Source: Halovibrio variabilis (GTDB lineage: Bacteria; Pseudomonadota; Gammaproteobacteria; Pseudomonadales; Halomonadaceae). From it: a stretch of 40,678 bases of DNA. The position numbers were made by a program, and so were the translations under genes. The DNA is taken from the NCBI RefSeq assembly GCF_007991175.1, contig NZ_BJXV01000025.1:1-40678 (forward strand), given 5' to 3'. The notes under the pieces were generated by a model. That model was not told the origin of the DNA. It did no database searches and saw only the letters and a list, made by a program, of their open reading frames with translations. Every line of letters begins with the position of its first letter. The first letter of the stretch is position 1. Positions 8,332 through 18,737 of this stretch are shown here, piece by piece.

Positions 8332-10518
8332 CTACGCCTTTTGCACCTTGGCCTTATGCACCTGGCGCCATTCGTGGAGTAGCGGCTCGGTGTAGCCGGA
8401 AGGCTGCACGCGGCCTTTGAAGATCAGGTCTGAGGCGGCTTTGAACGCGGTGGAGCCTGCAAAGTCGGCACTCATAGCGGTGTAGGTCGGGTCGCCTGCG
8501 TTCTGTTCATCAACCACTTTGGCCATGCGCTTGAGCGTTTCTTCCACCCGTGGGGCATCAACAATGCCGTGCAGCAGCCAGTTGGCAATGTGCTGGCTGG
8601 AGATACGCAGCGTGGCGCGGTCTTCCATCAAGCCCACGTCGTGGATGTCCGGCACTTTTGAGCAGCCCACGCCGTGCTCTACCCAGCGTACGACATAGCC
8701 CAAAATACCCTGGCAGTTGTTGTCCAGTTCCTGCTGCTTTTCGTCATCGGACCAGTTGGCGTTTTCCGCCACCGGCACGGTGAGTAGGTCGTCCAAAAAG
8801 TCAGGTTCGCCCAACTCTTCCAACTCACGCTGAACGTCCGTGACGTTAACTTGATGGTAGTGCAGTGCATGCAGCGCGGCGGCCGTCGGCGATGGTACCC
8901 AGGCGGTGTTGGCACCCGCTTTCGGGTGGCCGATTTTCTGCTCCAGCATGTTATGCATCAGGTCGGGCATGGCCCACATACCCTTGCCGATTTGCGCACG
9001 ACCGCGCAGCCCGCAGGCAAGGCCCACCTGCACGTTGCTCTTCTCGTAGGCCTGAATCCACGCGGCGCTCTTCATATCCCCTTTACGCACCATGGGTCCC
9101 GCTTCCATCGCGGTATGCATTTCGTCGCCGGTGCGGTCGAGGAAGCCGGTATTGATAAACGCCACCCGTGAAGCCGCTTCGGCGATACACGCTTTGAGGT
9201 TAACGGTGGTGCGGCGCTCTTCGTCCATGATGCCCATTTTCAGGGTATCGCGGCTCATGCCCAGAATATCTTCAACACGGCTAAACAGTTCGTTGGCGAA
9301 GGCGACCTCTTTAGGTCCGTGCATCTTCGGCTTCACGATGTAAACAGAGCCGGTGCGCGAGTTGCGCGGCTGGTCAGCGTCTTTTTTCAGGTCGTGCAGC
9401 GCGAGTAGCGAGGTCACGACCGCATCCAGGATACCTTCCGGCAGCTCGTTTCCGCTTGCATCCAAGATCGCCGGTGTGGTCATTAAGTGACCTACATTAC
9501 GCACGAACATCAGTGAACGACCGGGTAGCGTGACGCTGCTGCCATCGGTGGTTTGCCAGGTGCGGTCGGCGTTAAGTTGACGGGTAAACGTCTTGCCGCC
9601 TTTGTCGATCTTCTCTTCAAGATCACCTTTCATCAGGCCCAGCCAGTTGCTGTAAACACCGACCTTGTCTTCTGAATCAACGGCGGCAACCGAATCTTCG
9701 CAATCCATGATGGCGGTCAGCGCGGCCTCCACCACCACATCTTTAACGCCAGCCGGGTCGGTTTTACCGATGGAGTCGCTGGGGTCAATCTGGATTTCCA
9801 GGTGCAGGCCGTTGTTACCCAGAAGAATCGCTTCTGGTTTGGCGGCTTCGCCGCTAAAGCCAATCAGCTTGCCAGCATCCTGCAGGCCGGTTTCACGACC
9901 GCCTTCCAGGGTTACCACCAAATGCTCATCACGAATGGCGTAATTCACGGCATCACGGTGTGAACCAGTCGCCAGCGGCGCCGCGCGGTCAAGCACGCCA
10001 CGGGCGTAGGCAATCACTTTGGCGCCGCGCTTCGGGTTGAAGCTGGTGCCTTTCTCGGCGCCATCGTCTTCGGAAATCGCATCGGTGCCATACAGGGCGT
10101 CATAAAGGCTGCCCCAGCGCGAGTTAGCCGCATTCAGCGCATAGCGGGCGTTACTCACCGGCACGACCAACTGAGGCCCCGCTTGAACGGCGACTTCGCG
10201 GTCAACGTTGGCAGTGGTCGCTTTGACGTTAGCCGGGGCTTCCGCCAGGTAGCCGATCTCTTTCAAGAAGCGGCGGTATCCCGGCATATCGGTGACCGGG
10301 CCAGGGTTTTCCCGGTGCCATACGTCGAGTTTTTCTTGCAGTGTGTCGCGTTCTTCTAGCAACTGGCGATTTTTGGGTGTCAAATCATGAAACAGGGCAT
10401 CGACACCGGCCCAAAAGGTGTTTTCATCAATGCCCGTTCCCGGTAGCGCCTGCTCATTGATAAACCGATCTAAATCGCCTGCCACCTGTAGACGGTGGCG
10501 CGTGATACGCTCGCTCAT
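8332..10518 (-). CDS. glcB: Malate synthase G
   Basis: This enzyme condenses glyoxylate with acetyl-CoA to give malate in the glyoxylate bypass and glycolate use. The 728-aa length is typical of isoform G rather than the shorter isoform A. Recognisable blocks include [37 protein letters not shown], the [13 protein letters not shown] region and the [15 protein letters not shown] segment. The ATG at 10518 has AGGAGA six bases upstream; the reading frame extends 27 codons further but without support. It is divergently placed from the downstream hydrolase gene. Isocitrate lyase is not in the window. Confidence 0.97.
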   Translation of the reverse strand: MSERITRHRLQVAGDLDRFINEQALPGTGIDENTFWAGVDALFHDLTPKNRQLLEERDTLQEKLDVWHRENPGPVTDMPGYRRFLKEIGYLAEAPANVKATTANVDREVAVQAGPQLVVPVSNARYALNAANSRWGSLYDALYGTDAISEDDGAEKGTSFNPKRGAKVIAYARGVLDRAAPLATGSHRDAVNYAIRDEHLVVTLEGGRETGLQDAGKLIGFSGEAAKPEAILLGNNGLHLEIQIDPSDSIGKTDPAGVKDVVVEAALTAIMDCEDSVAAVDSEDKVGVYSNWLGLMKGDLEEKIDKGGKTFTRQLNADRTWQTTDGSSVTLPGRSLMFVRNVGHLMTTPAILDASGNELPEGILDAVVTSLLALHDLKKDADQPRNSRTGSVYIVKPKMHGPKEVAFANELFSRVEDILGMSRDTLKMGIMDEERRTTVNLKACIAEAASRVAFINTGFLDRTGDEMHTAMEAGPMVRKGDMKSAAWIQAYEKSNVQVGLACGLRGRAQIGKGMWAMPDLMHNMLEQKIGHPKAGANTAWVPSPTAAALHALHYHQVNVTDVQRELEELGEPDFLDDLLTVPVAENANWSDDEKQQELDNNCQGILGYVVRWVEHGVGCSKVPDIHDVGLMEDRATLRISSQHIANWLLHGIVDAPRVEETLKRMAKVVDEQNAGDPTYTAMSADFAGSTAFKAASDLIFKGRVQPSGYTEPLLHEWRQVHKAKVQKA

Positions 10519-10733
10519 GGGGTTTCTCCTGTGATGATGCTCGTGGGAAATAGAATTGCCGCGAGCCGAGTGAAATGTATTTATGGAAAATAATTCCACA
10601 GCTGGTCGGGCATGTAAACAGCGTAGACCCTAACGCGCTAAAATGCTCGACCAAATGACGAGTTAGGTGGTTGGGTACGCGACCCATCTGCCGCGTCTAG
10701 GTCAACGGAAAATGGCGTTACGGAGAAACTACG

Positions 10734-11720
10734 ATGGGTGATTTCCAGCATCTGGAAGGCATATTCCGCCACGCCTCGGGCGAGAGCGCCCTAGTGAGGT
10801 TACTACCAGGTGATGCGCTGGCAGACGCCGTGCAAGGTTATTTCCGCCTCTATGGCCTAGAAGCGCTGTTCGTGGATACCCACGCCGTACACGCAGGTTT
10901 TATCGACACCGGGCGTTTTGCGTTGTGGTGCCAAGTGTGGAGCCCCCCACAGCCGCTAGGCACCGCCTTTGTGGTACACGGCTACTTTGATCACATGGGG
11001 TTATATCGCCACCTGCTCGAACGCTTGCTGGCCAAAGGCTGGCGGGTGGTGCTGTGGGATCTGCCTGGTCACGGTCTTTCCAGCGGGGCGCGTGCCGAAA
11101 TAGACGATTTTGACGACTACCAGCACTGCCTTGCCCACCTACAGACAACCTTAAAGAGTGAAGGCATGGCGCCTGAGCCGTGGTTAGGGGTGGGACAGAG
11201 TACCGGCGGGGCGATTCTGGCCACCGATGCGCTCACCCGGCGCGAGGCGGCAGGCTGGTCAGGTTTGGTGTTGCTGGCGCCTCTGGTTCGCCCTTGGGGT
11301 TGGAGCCAAACAAGCTGGTTGCACCTGATCGCCAGTCCGTTTTTAAAGGAGTTACCGCGTAAATACCGGCCCAACTCGACTGATGAGCAGTTCAACACAT
11401 TTTTACGTGAGGGCGACCCGCTGCAGCCTGAGCGCTTAAGCGTTGCCTGGGTGAGCGCAATGCGCCGCTGGATGCCGCGCCTGTTGGCGTTGCAACCCAA
11501 CCCGCTAGCCACCTTGATCCTTCAGGGCGAAGAGGATCAGACCGTCGATTGGGAGTGGAATCTAGCCATTCTGGCCAAGAAGTTCCCCAACGCCGACATT
11601 CATCGCCACCCAGAAGCCCGCCACCACTTGGTCAACGAGGCCAGCCCTATCCGTGAAGAGTTGTTTGACGCGCTGGATAGGTTTGTCGATCAAATCAGTC
11701 AATCATCCAGCCCAGAATAG
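10734..11720 (+). CDS. Alpha/beta hydrolase, lysophospholipase/monoacylglycerol lipase type
   Basis: This 328-aa serine hydrolase shows the oxyanion-hole region VVHGYFDHMGLY (about residues 80-91), the nucleophile elbow GVGQSTGG with Ser156, an acid in ILQGEEDQTVDW and the catalytic His in PEARHHLVNE near the C-terminus. The pattern LWDLPGHGLSSG and the overall layout resemble PldB-like lipases. The substrate is likely a lipid ester, but this is inferred. GGAGA lies eight bases before the ATG. No signal peptide is seen, so it should be cytoplasmic. It is divergent from glcB and the last gene before the polysaccharide locus. Confidence 0.82.
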   Translation: MGDFQHLEGIFRHASGESALVRLLPGDALADAVQGYFRLYGLEALFVDTHAVHAGFIDTGRFALWCQVWSPPQPLGTAFVVHGYFDHMGLYRHLLERLLAKGWRVVLWDLPGHGLSSGARAEIDDFDDYQHCLAHLQTTLKSEGMAPEPWLGVGQSTGGAILATDALTRREAAGWSGLVLLAPLVRPWGWSQTSWLHLIASPFLKELPRKYRPNSTDEQFNTFLREGDPLQPERLSVAWVSAMRRWMPRLLALQPNPLATLILQGEEDQTVDWEWNLAILAKKFPNADIHRHPEARHHLVNEASPIREELFDALDRFVDQISQSSSPE

Positions 11721-12371
11721 TAATAAAAATCCCCAGGCTTGATGATGCACCTCATCTAACGGCCCTCCCCGCTGCCTCTGAAAATCTCTATTTTCAAGTA
11801 TAAGTTATTGAAAATATAAAGTATTTTACGGCGAATTAGCACGTAATTTATATATATTAACATTATGTAACTGAATGCTGGGCAAAATTCTGATCCCCGT
11901 TTGAAGGCTGCACGCCGCGTATTTTTTAGAAAATAAGATTTTTAAATACAGTATATTACGATCAATAGCTAATAAAAATTAGCCTTTATGGTGTTTTATC
12001 TATCCCTGCCCTGTGCGGCGTCTAATCGCCCAAAAGCTATCCTTTGGTAGCATGAAATCTACCTAGAGTGTTGCGAATCGTTTTATAAACGTGTAGAAAA
12101 GTAACTAGATTGTCTCGGCATAGAAATAAATTGCTTGTATACTGAGCTCATCAGCGAAAATTAATCTTTATTTATAATTATAAGCTACTGGTTATTAACG
12201 ATTTATAGAGAAATTTTAGGCTACGCGAGTCCGCGTTCAGCAAGTTTGCAAATGTAATCTATTGTTAAGATTAAGTAAGCGTAAGCGGAATACGTCAGTG
12301 TAAGTGGAAATAGTGCATTAACGATTGGGTATTGGGCAGGTTCTAGGCAGGGTCAAAATGGGGAAGCCATC
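11721..12371. other. AT-rich intergenic region upstream of the polysaccharide locus
   Basis: These 651 bp have no convincing gene and are clearly AT-rich. They probably carry the promoter and regulatory sites of the first EPS gene. A TATACT hexamer at 12138-12143 could be a -10 box, but no good -35 is spaced correctly. Two imperfect direct repeats, GTAAGCGGAATA (12281-12292) and GTAAGTGGAAATA (12300-12312), 19 bases apart, could be an operator. Confidence 0.5.
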
Positions 12372-14507
12372 ATGATGTTTTTTATCAAAACGTTATTCGG
12401 GTTAACAAGGCGCCACAAGCAGCTGATCCAGCTCTTTGTTGACACCTTGTTGATGGTGGGCAGCTTTATGTTGGCGATGCTGTTGCGATTAGATTCTCTA
12501 GCGTTTTTGGTAAATGATTCGGTGTGGTTGGCCTTGCCGGTGATGGTCCCCGTCAGCTTGTTCATTTTTATCCGCCTTGGTTTTTATCGTTCAATCGTGC
12601 GCTTCATGGATATTAAAGCATTGCAGGCGCTATCAGCAGGCGTTCTTGGGTCGGCATTAACGCTATATATCGTCAGCATGGTGTTGAGTCTCCCTGTACC
12701 AAGGTCAGTGCCTTTCATCTATGCAATGCTGGCCTTCATTACCATTGGCGGCATACGGCTGGCGCTACGGCTAATCTATCAGCGCGGCCAGCAGCTGCAA
12801 AAAACCCGGGTATTGATTTATGGCGCAGGTGCTGCCGGGCGTCAGTTGGTGGTTTCTCTGCGCCATGGGCGTGACTATGAACCGATAGGGTTTGTTGATT
12901 ATGCGCCACTTTTGCAAGGTACTCATGTGCAGGGGTTAAGAGTTTACAGCCCTGAGGCGACACCAAAGCTAATTGAAAACTTTGGCGTAGAGAAGTTTCT
13001 GTTAGCTATTCCTGAGGCAACACGCGCAAGGCGACAAGAGGTCATCGAATCAATAGAACCGCTGTCGATACCGGTACAAACCATTCCCGATATGGCCGAT
13101 ATTGTTTCGGGCAAGGCCAAGTTCAATGAGCTGCGCGATGTGCGCGTTGAAGATTTACTCGGTCGTGATCCTGTCCCACCGGACCCAAAATTAATGGGTG
13201 CTAATATTACTCATAAAGCGGTCATGGTAACGGGGGCCGGTGGCTCAATTGGTAGCGAGCTCTGTCGACAGATTGTTCGGCTGCTTCCTGAACGGTTAAT
13301 CATCGTTGATTCATCTGAATACTCTCTTTATAAGATCGATCAAGATCTTGCTCAATTGATTGAAAAGGACAAACTAAACGTTGAGGTTAAGCCTGCGTTG
13401 GTCTCAGTGCGCAATGGTGACGTTATATCCCGTCTGATTCGTACCTTTAAAATCGATACTATTTACCATGCTGCTGCTTATAAGCATGTACCTCTCGTTG
13501 AGTTTAATCCCGCAGAAGGAGTGCTTAATAACGTTTTTGGCACCCTGGCCGTCGCCAAGGCCGCGATAAAAGAAGGCGTTGAGTCTTTTGTGCTGGTCTC
13601 CACAGATAAGGCGGTTCGGCCAACGAATGTGATGGGAGCCAGCAAACGGATGGCCGAGCTGGTTTGCCAAGCCTGCGCAGATAAACAAACCGATACGCGT
13701 TTTTCGATGGTGCGTTTCGGCAACGTGCTGGGTTCCTCAGGCTCGGTGGTTCCTCTCTTTCGTCGGCAAATTGAGAAAGGGGGGCCTATCACCGTTACCC
13801 ATCCTGATATTACCCGCTACTTCATGACCATTCCTGAAGCTGCACAATTGGTGATTCAAGCCGGTGGCATGGCAACAGGGGGGGATGTCTTTGTTCTGGA
13901 TATGGGCAAGCCAGTTAAAATTGTAGAGCTTGCTACCCGGATGGTGAAACTGTCGGGATTGAGCTGTCGCTTTATGTCCGTTCCTACCGATGTAAAGACT
14001 ATCGCCGTTCAAGCAAAAGAAATCCTTCTCGATAAAAAAGGCGAAATACTGATTCAATTCACCGGATTACGCCCAGGTGAAAAGTTATATGAGGAATTGT
14101 TAGCAACAGATAGTGCAACGCAAACGCGGCACCCCAGGATAATGACAGCGTCAGAAGGTTTTTTAGCATGGAGTGAGCTTGAGCCCGTGCTCTCTCATCT
14201 AGAGGCGGCATGCAAAAACCAGGATGCCGTGAAAATACGTGAACTACTGATTGCAGCGCCTACGGACTATCAGCCCCAGTCAGATATCGTGGATCATTTT
14301 TGGCTGTCTTCTCCCCTCCATCATTTAGCAAAAAAATCGTCTACTAATGCTTCTACTAATACTTCCGCTCATTCAAAAGACCTCGCTGACTGCGAGTTAA
14401 AAAGCACGGCAAGCCAGCCTGGAAAAATCAAGCTCTCTATGGAAGAGCTAGAGGCTATCCCGAAGGTGGGTTTAGTGATTGATAGTGTCAATGGCAGGCA
14501 AAGCTAG
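12372..14507 (+). CDS. Membrane-bound nucleotide-sugar 4,6-dehydratase, WbpM/CapD family
   Basis: This 711-aa enzyme has four hydrophobic segments in residues about 15-130, a first Rossmann domain (YGAGAAG, 150-156) and a second SDR domain (TGAGGSIG, 287-294). The catalytic segment STDKAVRPTNVMGASK (410-425) has Met in place of the usual Tyr of YxxxK, as is known for long WbpM-type enzymes. The expected reaction is UDP-GlcNAc to UDP-4-keto-6-deoxy-GlcNAc, the first step to QuiNAc- or FucNAc-type sugars. The C-terminal tail (about 645-711) is polar and Ser/Thr-rich and longer than usual. The ATG pair at 12372/12375 has only a weak GGGAAG site. It is the first gene of the EPS region but is separated from wza by an ops-containing leader. 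Confidence 0.92.
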   Translation: MMFFIKTLFGLTRRHKQLIQLFVDTLLMVGSFMLAMLLRLDSLAFLVNDSVWLALPVMVPVSLFIFIRLGFYRSIVRFMDIKALQALSAGVLGSALTLYIVSMVLSLPVPRSVPFIYAMLAFITIGGIRLALRLIYQRGQQLQKTRVLIYGAGAAGRQLVVSLRHGRDYEPIGFVDYAPLLQGTHVQGLRVYSPEATPKLIENFGVEKFLLAIPEATRARRQEVIESIEPLSIPVQTIPDMADIVSGKAKFNELRDVRVEDLLGRDPVPPDPKLMGANITHKAVMVTGAGGSIGSELCRQIVRLLPERLIIVDSSEYSLYKIDQDLAQLIEKDKLNVEVKPALVSVRNGDVISRLIRTFKIDTIYHAAAYKHVPLVEFNPAEGVLNNVFGTLAVAKAAIKEGVESFVLVSTDKAVRPTNVMGASKRMAELVCQACADKQTDTRFSMVRFGNVLGSSGSVVPLFRRQIEKGGPITVTHPDITRYFMTIPEAAQLVIQAGGMATGGDVFVLDMGKPVKIVELATRMVKLSGLSCRFMSVPTDVKTIAVQAKEILLDKKGEILIQFTGLRPGEKLYEELLATDSATQTRHPRIMTASEGFLAWSELEPVLSHLEAACKNQDAVKIRELLIAAPTDYQPQSDIVDHFWLSSPLHHLAKKSSTNASTNTSAHSKDLADCELKSTASQPGKIKLSMEELEAIPKVGLVIDSVNGRQS

Positions 14508-14837
14508 TGGACAGGCAATCGTTTTTTACGTGAGCAAGAACTGTGTGGCCGAGATAATCCAGCTGTGTCAGCAGGCAATGAATAAGTAACGTTAGATGGT
14601 TTTGGCGTCATCTGAGTGGATTAATAAATAACTGTTAATTTAGCCGGCCTCGAGGATGCGCCAATAATACCTCGGGGCGGTAGCGTGCCTAAAAATTATT
14701 AAGACAGCGTTATGAAGACAATGCTATTAAAACAATAAAAGGCGCCAAACGTACGGTAACAAACGACTGGGAATCGCCTCTTCAGAAAAGGAGCCGTCAC
14801 GGTCTTTCGCTCAATTCACGCTCAGGTAGACGTTGTC
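14508..14837 (+). other. Leader region upstream of wza
   Basis: These 330 bp hold no gene beyond a possible 8-codon reading frame at 14712. They contain the ops element (14676-14687), an inverted repeat just before it (CGAGG 14651-14655, CCTCG 14670-14674) and a possible weak promoter (TTGGCG 14602-14607, 17 bases, TAAATA 14625-14630). Together these look like a regulated 5' untranslated region of the export operon. Confidence 0.6.
14676..14687 (+). promoter_or_regulatory. ops element (RfaH recruitment site)
   Basis: The 12-base sequence GGCGGTAGCGTG is identical to the ops core of enterobacterial JUMPStart leaders. There RNA polymerase pauses and loads the antiterminator RfaH, which allows long polysaccharide operons to be transcribed and translated. 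It lies about 150 bp before wza, in the untranslated leader and in the correct orientation. The full JUMPStart sequence upstream is not conserved. Identity of the motif is seen directly; RfaH action is inferred. Confidence 0.85.
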
Positions 14838-15965
14838 ATGAGAAAACAAACTATTTTCCGCTTACTGGTTGTAGCCTCACTTGCCTTACTGATAGCTGGG
14901 TGTTCAATAGCGCCGGGGGGGGATATTGACTACGATGCCCCAGAGCCACCTGACGTGATGCCGTTAGTGGATATCAAACCCATAACGCCTGAATTGATTT
15001 GGTCGCTGGAGGTTCAGCAAGACCAAGAGCGTGGAGTACACCCAGTTACCGATAAGTTGCGCAACGAAATTACCGATTACGAATATACGTTAGGGGTAGG
15101 CGATGTGCTGAGCATTGTGGTCTATGATCACCCTGAGTTAACCATTCCTACTGGCGGTGAGCGTAGTGCCGTAGAGGCAGGCAACATAGTACGCTCTGAC
15201 GGTACTATCTTTTACCCATTCGTTGGCCGTGTACACGTTGAAGGAAAAACGACCGAAGAAGTGCGTGTTCAGTTGACACGAGGGCTTTCGGATTTCCTCA
15301 CAGAGCCACAAATAGACGTGTTTATTGCGGCATTTAATTCTAAGCGTTTCCATGTCACGGGTGCCGTTGCCGCGCCCGGTTCAGTGCCAGTGACTAACGT
15401 ACCTTTAACCATCCTGGATGCTATTAATGAAGTGGGAGGGCCGACAGATAATGCGTTTTGGCACGAAATGTTTTTATTCCGCAATGGCACAGAAGAAGAA
15501 CTATCCCTTTATTCCCTGTTGAGTGAAGGGGACCAACGGCAAAATCGCTTGCTTAGAGACGGTGATTTATTGCATATCCCTAGCGCCGATAACCAAGGCG
15601 TTGCGATGTTAGGTCAAGTACGCTCACCCGGCAACCTGCGTATGAACCGTGAACGCTTGTCACTCACCGATGCATTATCGCGTGCCGGAGGTATCAATGA
15701 ACAAACCGCTGAACCCTCCGGTATCTTTGTGCTACGCCGTAATGAGCCGGGCGCTGAAAAGCTGGCCACGGTTTATCAGCTAGACGTTAGCAATGCGATC
15801 GCCTTGGTGATGGCGAGTAATTTTCAGTTAGAGCCTAAAGATGTGGTCTATGTCACCACCGCACCTATCGCTCGCTGGAACCGCGTGATTAGCCTTCTCC
15901 TGCCCTCACTCAACCTACCGCGTGATCTGGGCAATAGCAGTAATGGTTTAAACGACCTACTTTAA
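14838..15965 (+). CDS. wza: Outer-membrane polysaccharide export lipoprotein Wza
   Basis: Wza forms the octameric channel that carries group-1-type polysaccharide across the outer membrane. The N-terminus is a lipoprotein signal (hydrophobic segment then LIAGC, with the acylated Cys at residue 22). The polysaccharide export domain follows (YTLGVGDVLSIVVYDHPEL, around residues 83-101) and then SLBB-like repeats (FHVTGAVAAPGSVPV; VAMLGQVRSPGNLRM). The 375-aa length matches E. coli Wza (379). A C-terminal amphipathic segment near WNRVISLLLPSL fits the membrane-spanning helix. wzb starts one base after the stop, and the ops-bearing leader lies upstream. Confidence 0.95.
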   Translation: MRKQTIFRLLVVASLALLIAGCSIAPGGDIDYDAPEPPDVMPLVDIKPITPELIWSLEVQQDQERGVHPVTDKLRNEITDYEYTLGVGDVLSIVVYDHPELTIPTGGERSAVEAGNIVRSDGTIFYPFVGRVHVEGKTTEEVRVQLTRGLSDFLTEPQIDVFIAAFNSKRFHVTGAVAAPGSVPVTNVPLTILDAINEVGGPTDNAFWHEMFLFRNGTEEELSLYSLLSEGDQRQNRLLRDGDLLHIPSADNQGVAMLGQVRSPGNLRMNRERLSLTDALSRAGGINEQTAEPSGIFVLRRNEPGAEKLATVYQLDVSNAIALVMASNFQLEPKDVVYVTTAPIARWNRVISLLLPSLNLPRDLGNSSNGLNDLL

Positions 15966-15966
15966 T

Positions 15967-16434
15967 ATGCCAAAACGTATCCTAGTCGTGTGTACCGGTA
16001 ATATCTGCCGCAGCCCGGTAGCTGCCGCCATGTTGCAGGAGGGGCTTGCTGACATTGACGTGATGTCGGCAGGCCTCGCCGCCGGGAAAGGGGGCGCAGA
16101 CGAGCGGATCGCGGCGCTTGCAAAAGCAGATGGGTACGACCTCGGCCAGCATCAGGCGCGGTCGATAGACCGTAATCTACTCGCCAACGCCGACCTTATT
16201 CTTGTTATGAGCGCCAAGCAAAGGCAGGTAATCGCGCGTCAATGGCCTGAGATGTTGGGGAAAACGTTACTGTTTGGTATGTGGCGAACAGATAAACCAA
16301 TTGATGATCGAGATATTCCTGATCCCCATCAGCGTAGCGATGAGGTCTGTCAGCTGGTTTATGACACGATCAAAACGGCAAGTTCAGTGTGGCGAGAAAA
16401 GCTTAAAAACACCGGCGGTACGAGCGTGTGGTAA
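15967..16434 (+). CDS. wzb: Low-molecular-weight protein-tyrosine phosphatase Wzb
   Basis: This is the cytoplasmic phosphatase that dephosphorylates the Wzc kinase and so keeps polymer assembly cycling. The P-loop CTGNICRS (Cys9 to Arg15, CX5R) is at the N-terminus and the general acid Asp lies in DRDIPDPH near residue 118. The length of 155 aa is normal. It has no clear ribosome site of its own and starts one base after wza, so translation is probably coupled. Confidence 0.94.
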   Translation: MPKRILVVCTGNICRSPVAAAMLQEGLADIDVMSAGLAAGKGGADERIAALAKADGYDLGQHQARSIDRNLLANADLILVMSAKQRQVIARQWPEMLGKTLLFGMWRTDKPIDDRDIPDPHQRSDEVCQLVYDTIKTASSVWREKLKNTGGTSVW

Positions 16435-16481
16435 ATAATTTAAAGCTTTTTAATTATCCATTTTCATGCGCCTAACGGTGT

Positions 16482-18707
16482 GTGACTGAGAGTGTAGCGA
16501 TAGAACCAATGTCAGACTCATCACAGAAGAGTAACCAGGAAGAGACAATAGATCTGAGCCGGCTGTTTGGTGCGCTTTTTCGCAGAAAGTGGCTAATCAT
16601 TGTCGTTACCTTAATATTCGCTTTTATTGGCATTGTACATGGCATGCTGGCAACCCCTATTTATCGTGCCGATGCACTGGTTCAAGTCGAAAGGCGTAAT
16701 ACCATTAGCCCGTTCGGCAATGTGGATAATGTCACGGGTATGGGCGCTGAGGAGTTAAATACCTCAGCCGAGCTGCAAATCCTACAGTCACGGATGGTGT
16801 TGGGTCAGGTAGTCGACCGGGTAGGTAGCGATTCTGTTATTTCGCCGGTGGAGTTGCCCTTTATTGGTGGCTTTGTACTACGAAGAGGCATACCTCGCCC
16901 TGATTTTATGGCGGGTTATCCGTATGTATGGGGGGGCGAAAGTATCAACGTAGCCCGCTTTAATACCGATGATCTTCATCGAGGTCAGCGCTTTACCGTT
17001 GAACGAGGGCCCGACGATACCTACTACGTGATGCAAGGTGACCGCGCGGTAACGGGTAAGCTAGGACGCCCAGAAGTATTTTATGAGGGCGGCCTTGAAC
17101 TTACTATCGAAAGCTTTGATGCTGCCGAAGGCGCGCAATATGTATTGACTCGTTATCCTCAAACATCAGCAATCCGAGCTATTGCGAATCGGCTGCAAGT
17201 AATGGAAATTGGTGGCGTTGGCACCACAACAGGGATGATTCGTTTATTGATGTTGGGCGACGATCCTAGAGAAATTACTCGTAGCTTAGACGCCGTTGCG
17301 CAGACCTTCTTAACCCAGAATATCGAGCGACAATCAGAGCAGGCGCAGCAAAGCCTTGAGTTTCTCCATGAGCAAGCGCCTGAGCTACGTGAACAGTTAG
17401 ATTTGGCGGAGCAAAATCTAAACGATTACCGCGCCAATCTTGACAGCGTTGACCTTAGCAGTGAGGCCCAGGCGGCTATCCAGCGTTATATCGAGTTGGA
17501 TACGCGCCTTGACGAGCTGGAATTTCAAGAAGCCGAGTTGGCGCAACGCTTCACCCCCAGCCACCCCAACTATCAAGCACTGCTTCGTCAGCGGCGCCAA
17601 ATTGAACGTGACTTACAGGAACTCAACGCCAGGGTGAATGAACTGCCCGCTGCCCAACAGGAAGTCTTGAGACGCACCCGTGATGTAGAAGTCACTCAAG
17701 CTATATACGTTAATATTCTCAACAAAATACAAGAGCTTGAAGTAGCTCGGGCAGGTACTATTGGCAATATTCGTATCATTGATGACGCCGTGCTCAGTGG
17801 GCAAATTGCGCCTAATTCAGCACGGATTCTTATCCTCTATACGGTTTTAGGGATGCTGCTGATTACTGGCTATGTGTTACTGAAAGAGCTTTTAAAGCGG
17901 GGGGTTGAATCTTCAGATCAGATAGAAAGCATCGGCCTAACGGTGTACGCCTCCGTACCGCAGTCTTCAGCGCAGCGAAAACTCAACCGAGCACTAAAAC
18001 GGCGTGGACAAAAAACATCGAAAAATGTGGTGGGAGGGGTTCTTGCTCAGAGGAATCCGATGGATCTGTCCCTTGAGTCGCTAAGAGGCTTACGTACCAG
18101 CCTGCACTTTACCATGATGGATGGGCGTAATAACCGCGTCATGTTGACGGGCCCAAGCCCCGGGGTAGGCAAAAGTTTTGTCAGTATTAATTTGGGCGCT
18201 ATCTCGGCGATGGCAGGCAAGAAAGTCCTGATTATCGATGCTGATCTTCGCAAAGGTAACTTGCATCACGCCTTCGGCCAAGCAAGCGCGGGTGGCTTGG
18301 TTGAGTTTCTCAGTGGCGAACTAACGCTTGAGGATATTATTAAGCCAACAGGTGTCGCCAATTATGATGTTATTACGCGAGGCGTAGTGGCTAGCAATCC
18401 TTCTGAACTGCTCATGCGACCAGGTTTTGAGCATGCGCTGGAAGACCTTAGCGAAATGTATGACATGGTGATTGTCGATACGCCGCCGGTGCTTGCCGTT
18501 ACCGACGCCTGCGTGGCAGGGAAGCATTGTGGCACCACGCTATTGGTAGCCAGGTTCGATAAGAACTCGGTGCGTGAAATACGCATGGCCAAGAAACGCT
18601 TAGAAGGCAGCGGGCTTGAAATTCAAGGCGCTATTTTGAACGGTGTTAAAATCGCCCCAAGGGGTGCGTCGGGTTATTATGGCTACGGCACTTACAAATA
18701 TCAGTAG
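16482..18707 (+). CDS. wzc: Polysaccharide co-polymerase and tyrosine autokinase Wzc
   Basis: Wzc sits in the inner membrane, contacts Wza and controls chain length. Two membrane helices (about 36-55 and 448-466) enclose a periplasmic domain with coiled coils (about 275-400). The cytoplasmic BY-kinase domain has Walker A (GPSPGVGKS, about 555-563), Walker A' (VLIIDADLRKG, about 582-592) and Walker B (MVIVDTPP, about 661-668). The C-terminal tail is a tyrosine cluster (GYYGYGTYKYQ) that is autophosphorylated in this family and is the substrate of Wzb. The frame begins with GTG; an ATG at 16509 is an equally possible start, since neither has a strong ribosome site. Confidence 0.95.
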   Translation: MTESVAIEPMSDSSQKSNQEETIDLSRLFGALFRRKWLIIVVTLIFAFIGIVHGMLATPIYRADALVQVERRNTISPFGNVDNVTGMGAEELNTSAELQILQSRMVLGQVVDRVGSDSVISPVELPFIGGFVLRRGIPRPDFMAGYPYVWGGESINVARFNTDDLHRGQRFTVERGPDDTYYVMQGDRAVTGKLGRPEVFYEGGLELTIESFDAAEGAQYVLTRYPQTSAIRAIANRLQVMEIGGVGTTTGMIRLLMLGDDPREITRSLDAVAQTFLTQNIERQSEQAQQSLEFLHEQAPELREQLDLAEQNLNDYRANLDSVDLSSEAQAAIQRYIELDTRLDELEFQEAELAQRFTPSHPNYQALLRQRRQIERDLQELNARVNELPAAQQEVLRRTRDVEVTQAIYVNILNKIQELEVARAGTIGNIRIIDDAVLSGQIAPNSARILILYTVLGMLLITGYVLLKELLKRGVESSDQIESIGLTVYASVPQSSAQRKLNRALKRRGQKTSKNVVGGVLAQRNPMDLSLESLRGLRTSLHFTMMDGRNNRVMLTGPSPGVGKSFVSINLGAISAMAGKKVLIIDADLRKGNLHHAFGQASAGGLVEFLSGELTLEDIIKPTGVANYDVITRGVVASNPSELLMRPGFEHALEDLSEMYDMVIVDTPPVLAVTDACVAGKHCGTTLLVARFDKNSVREIRMAKKRLEGSGLEIQGAILNGVKIAPRGASGYYGYGTYKYQ

Positions 18708-18737
18708 GTTAAGCCAAGCATTCAAAGAGAGATAGTG

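Noticed and set aside
12045..12070. Second ops-like site (TTTGGTAGCATG) upstream of the WbpM-type gene
   Set aside because: Only 8 of 12 bases match, and the important flanking G residues are missing.
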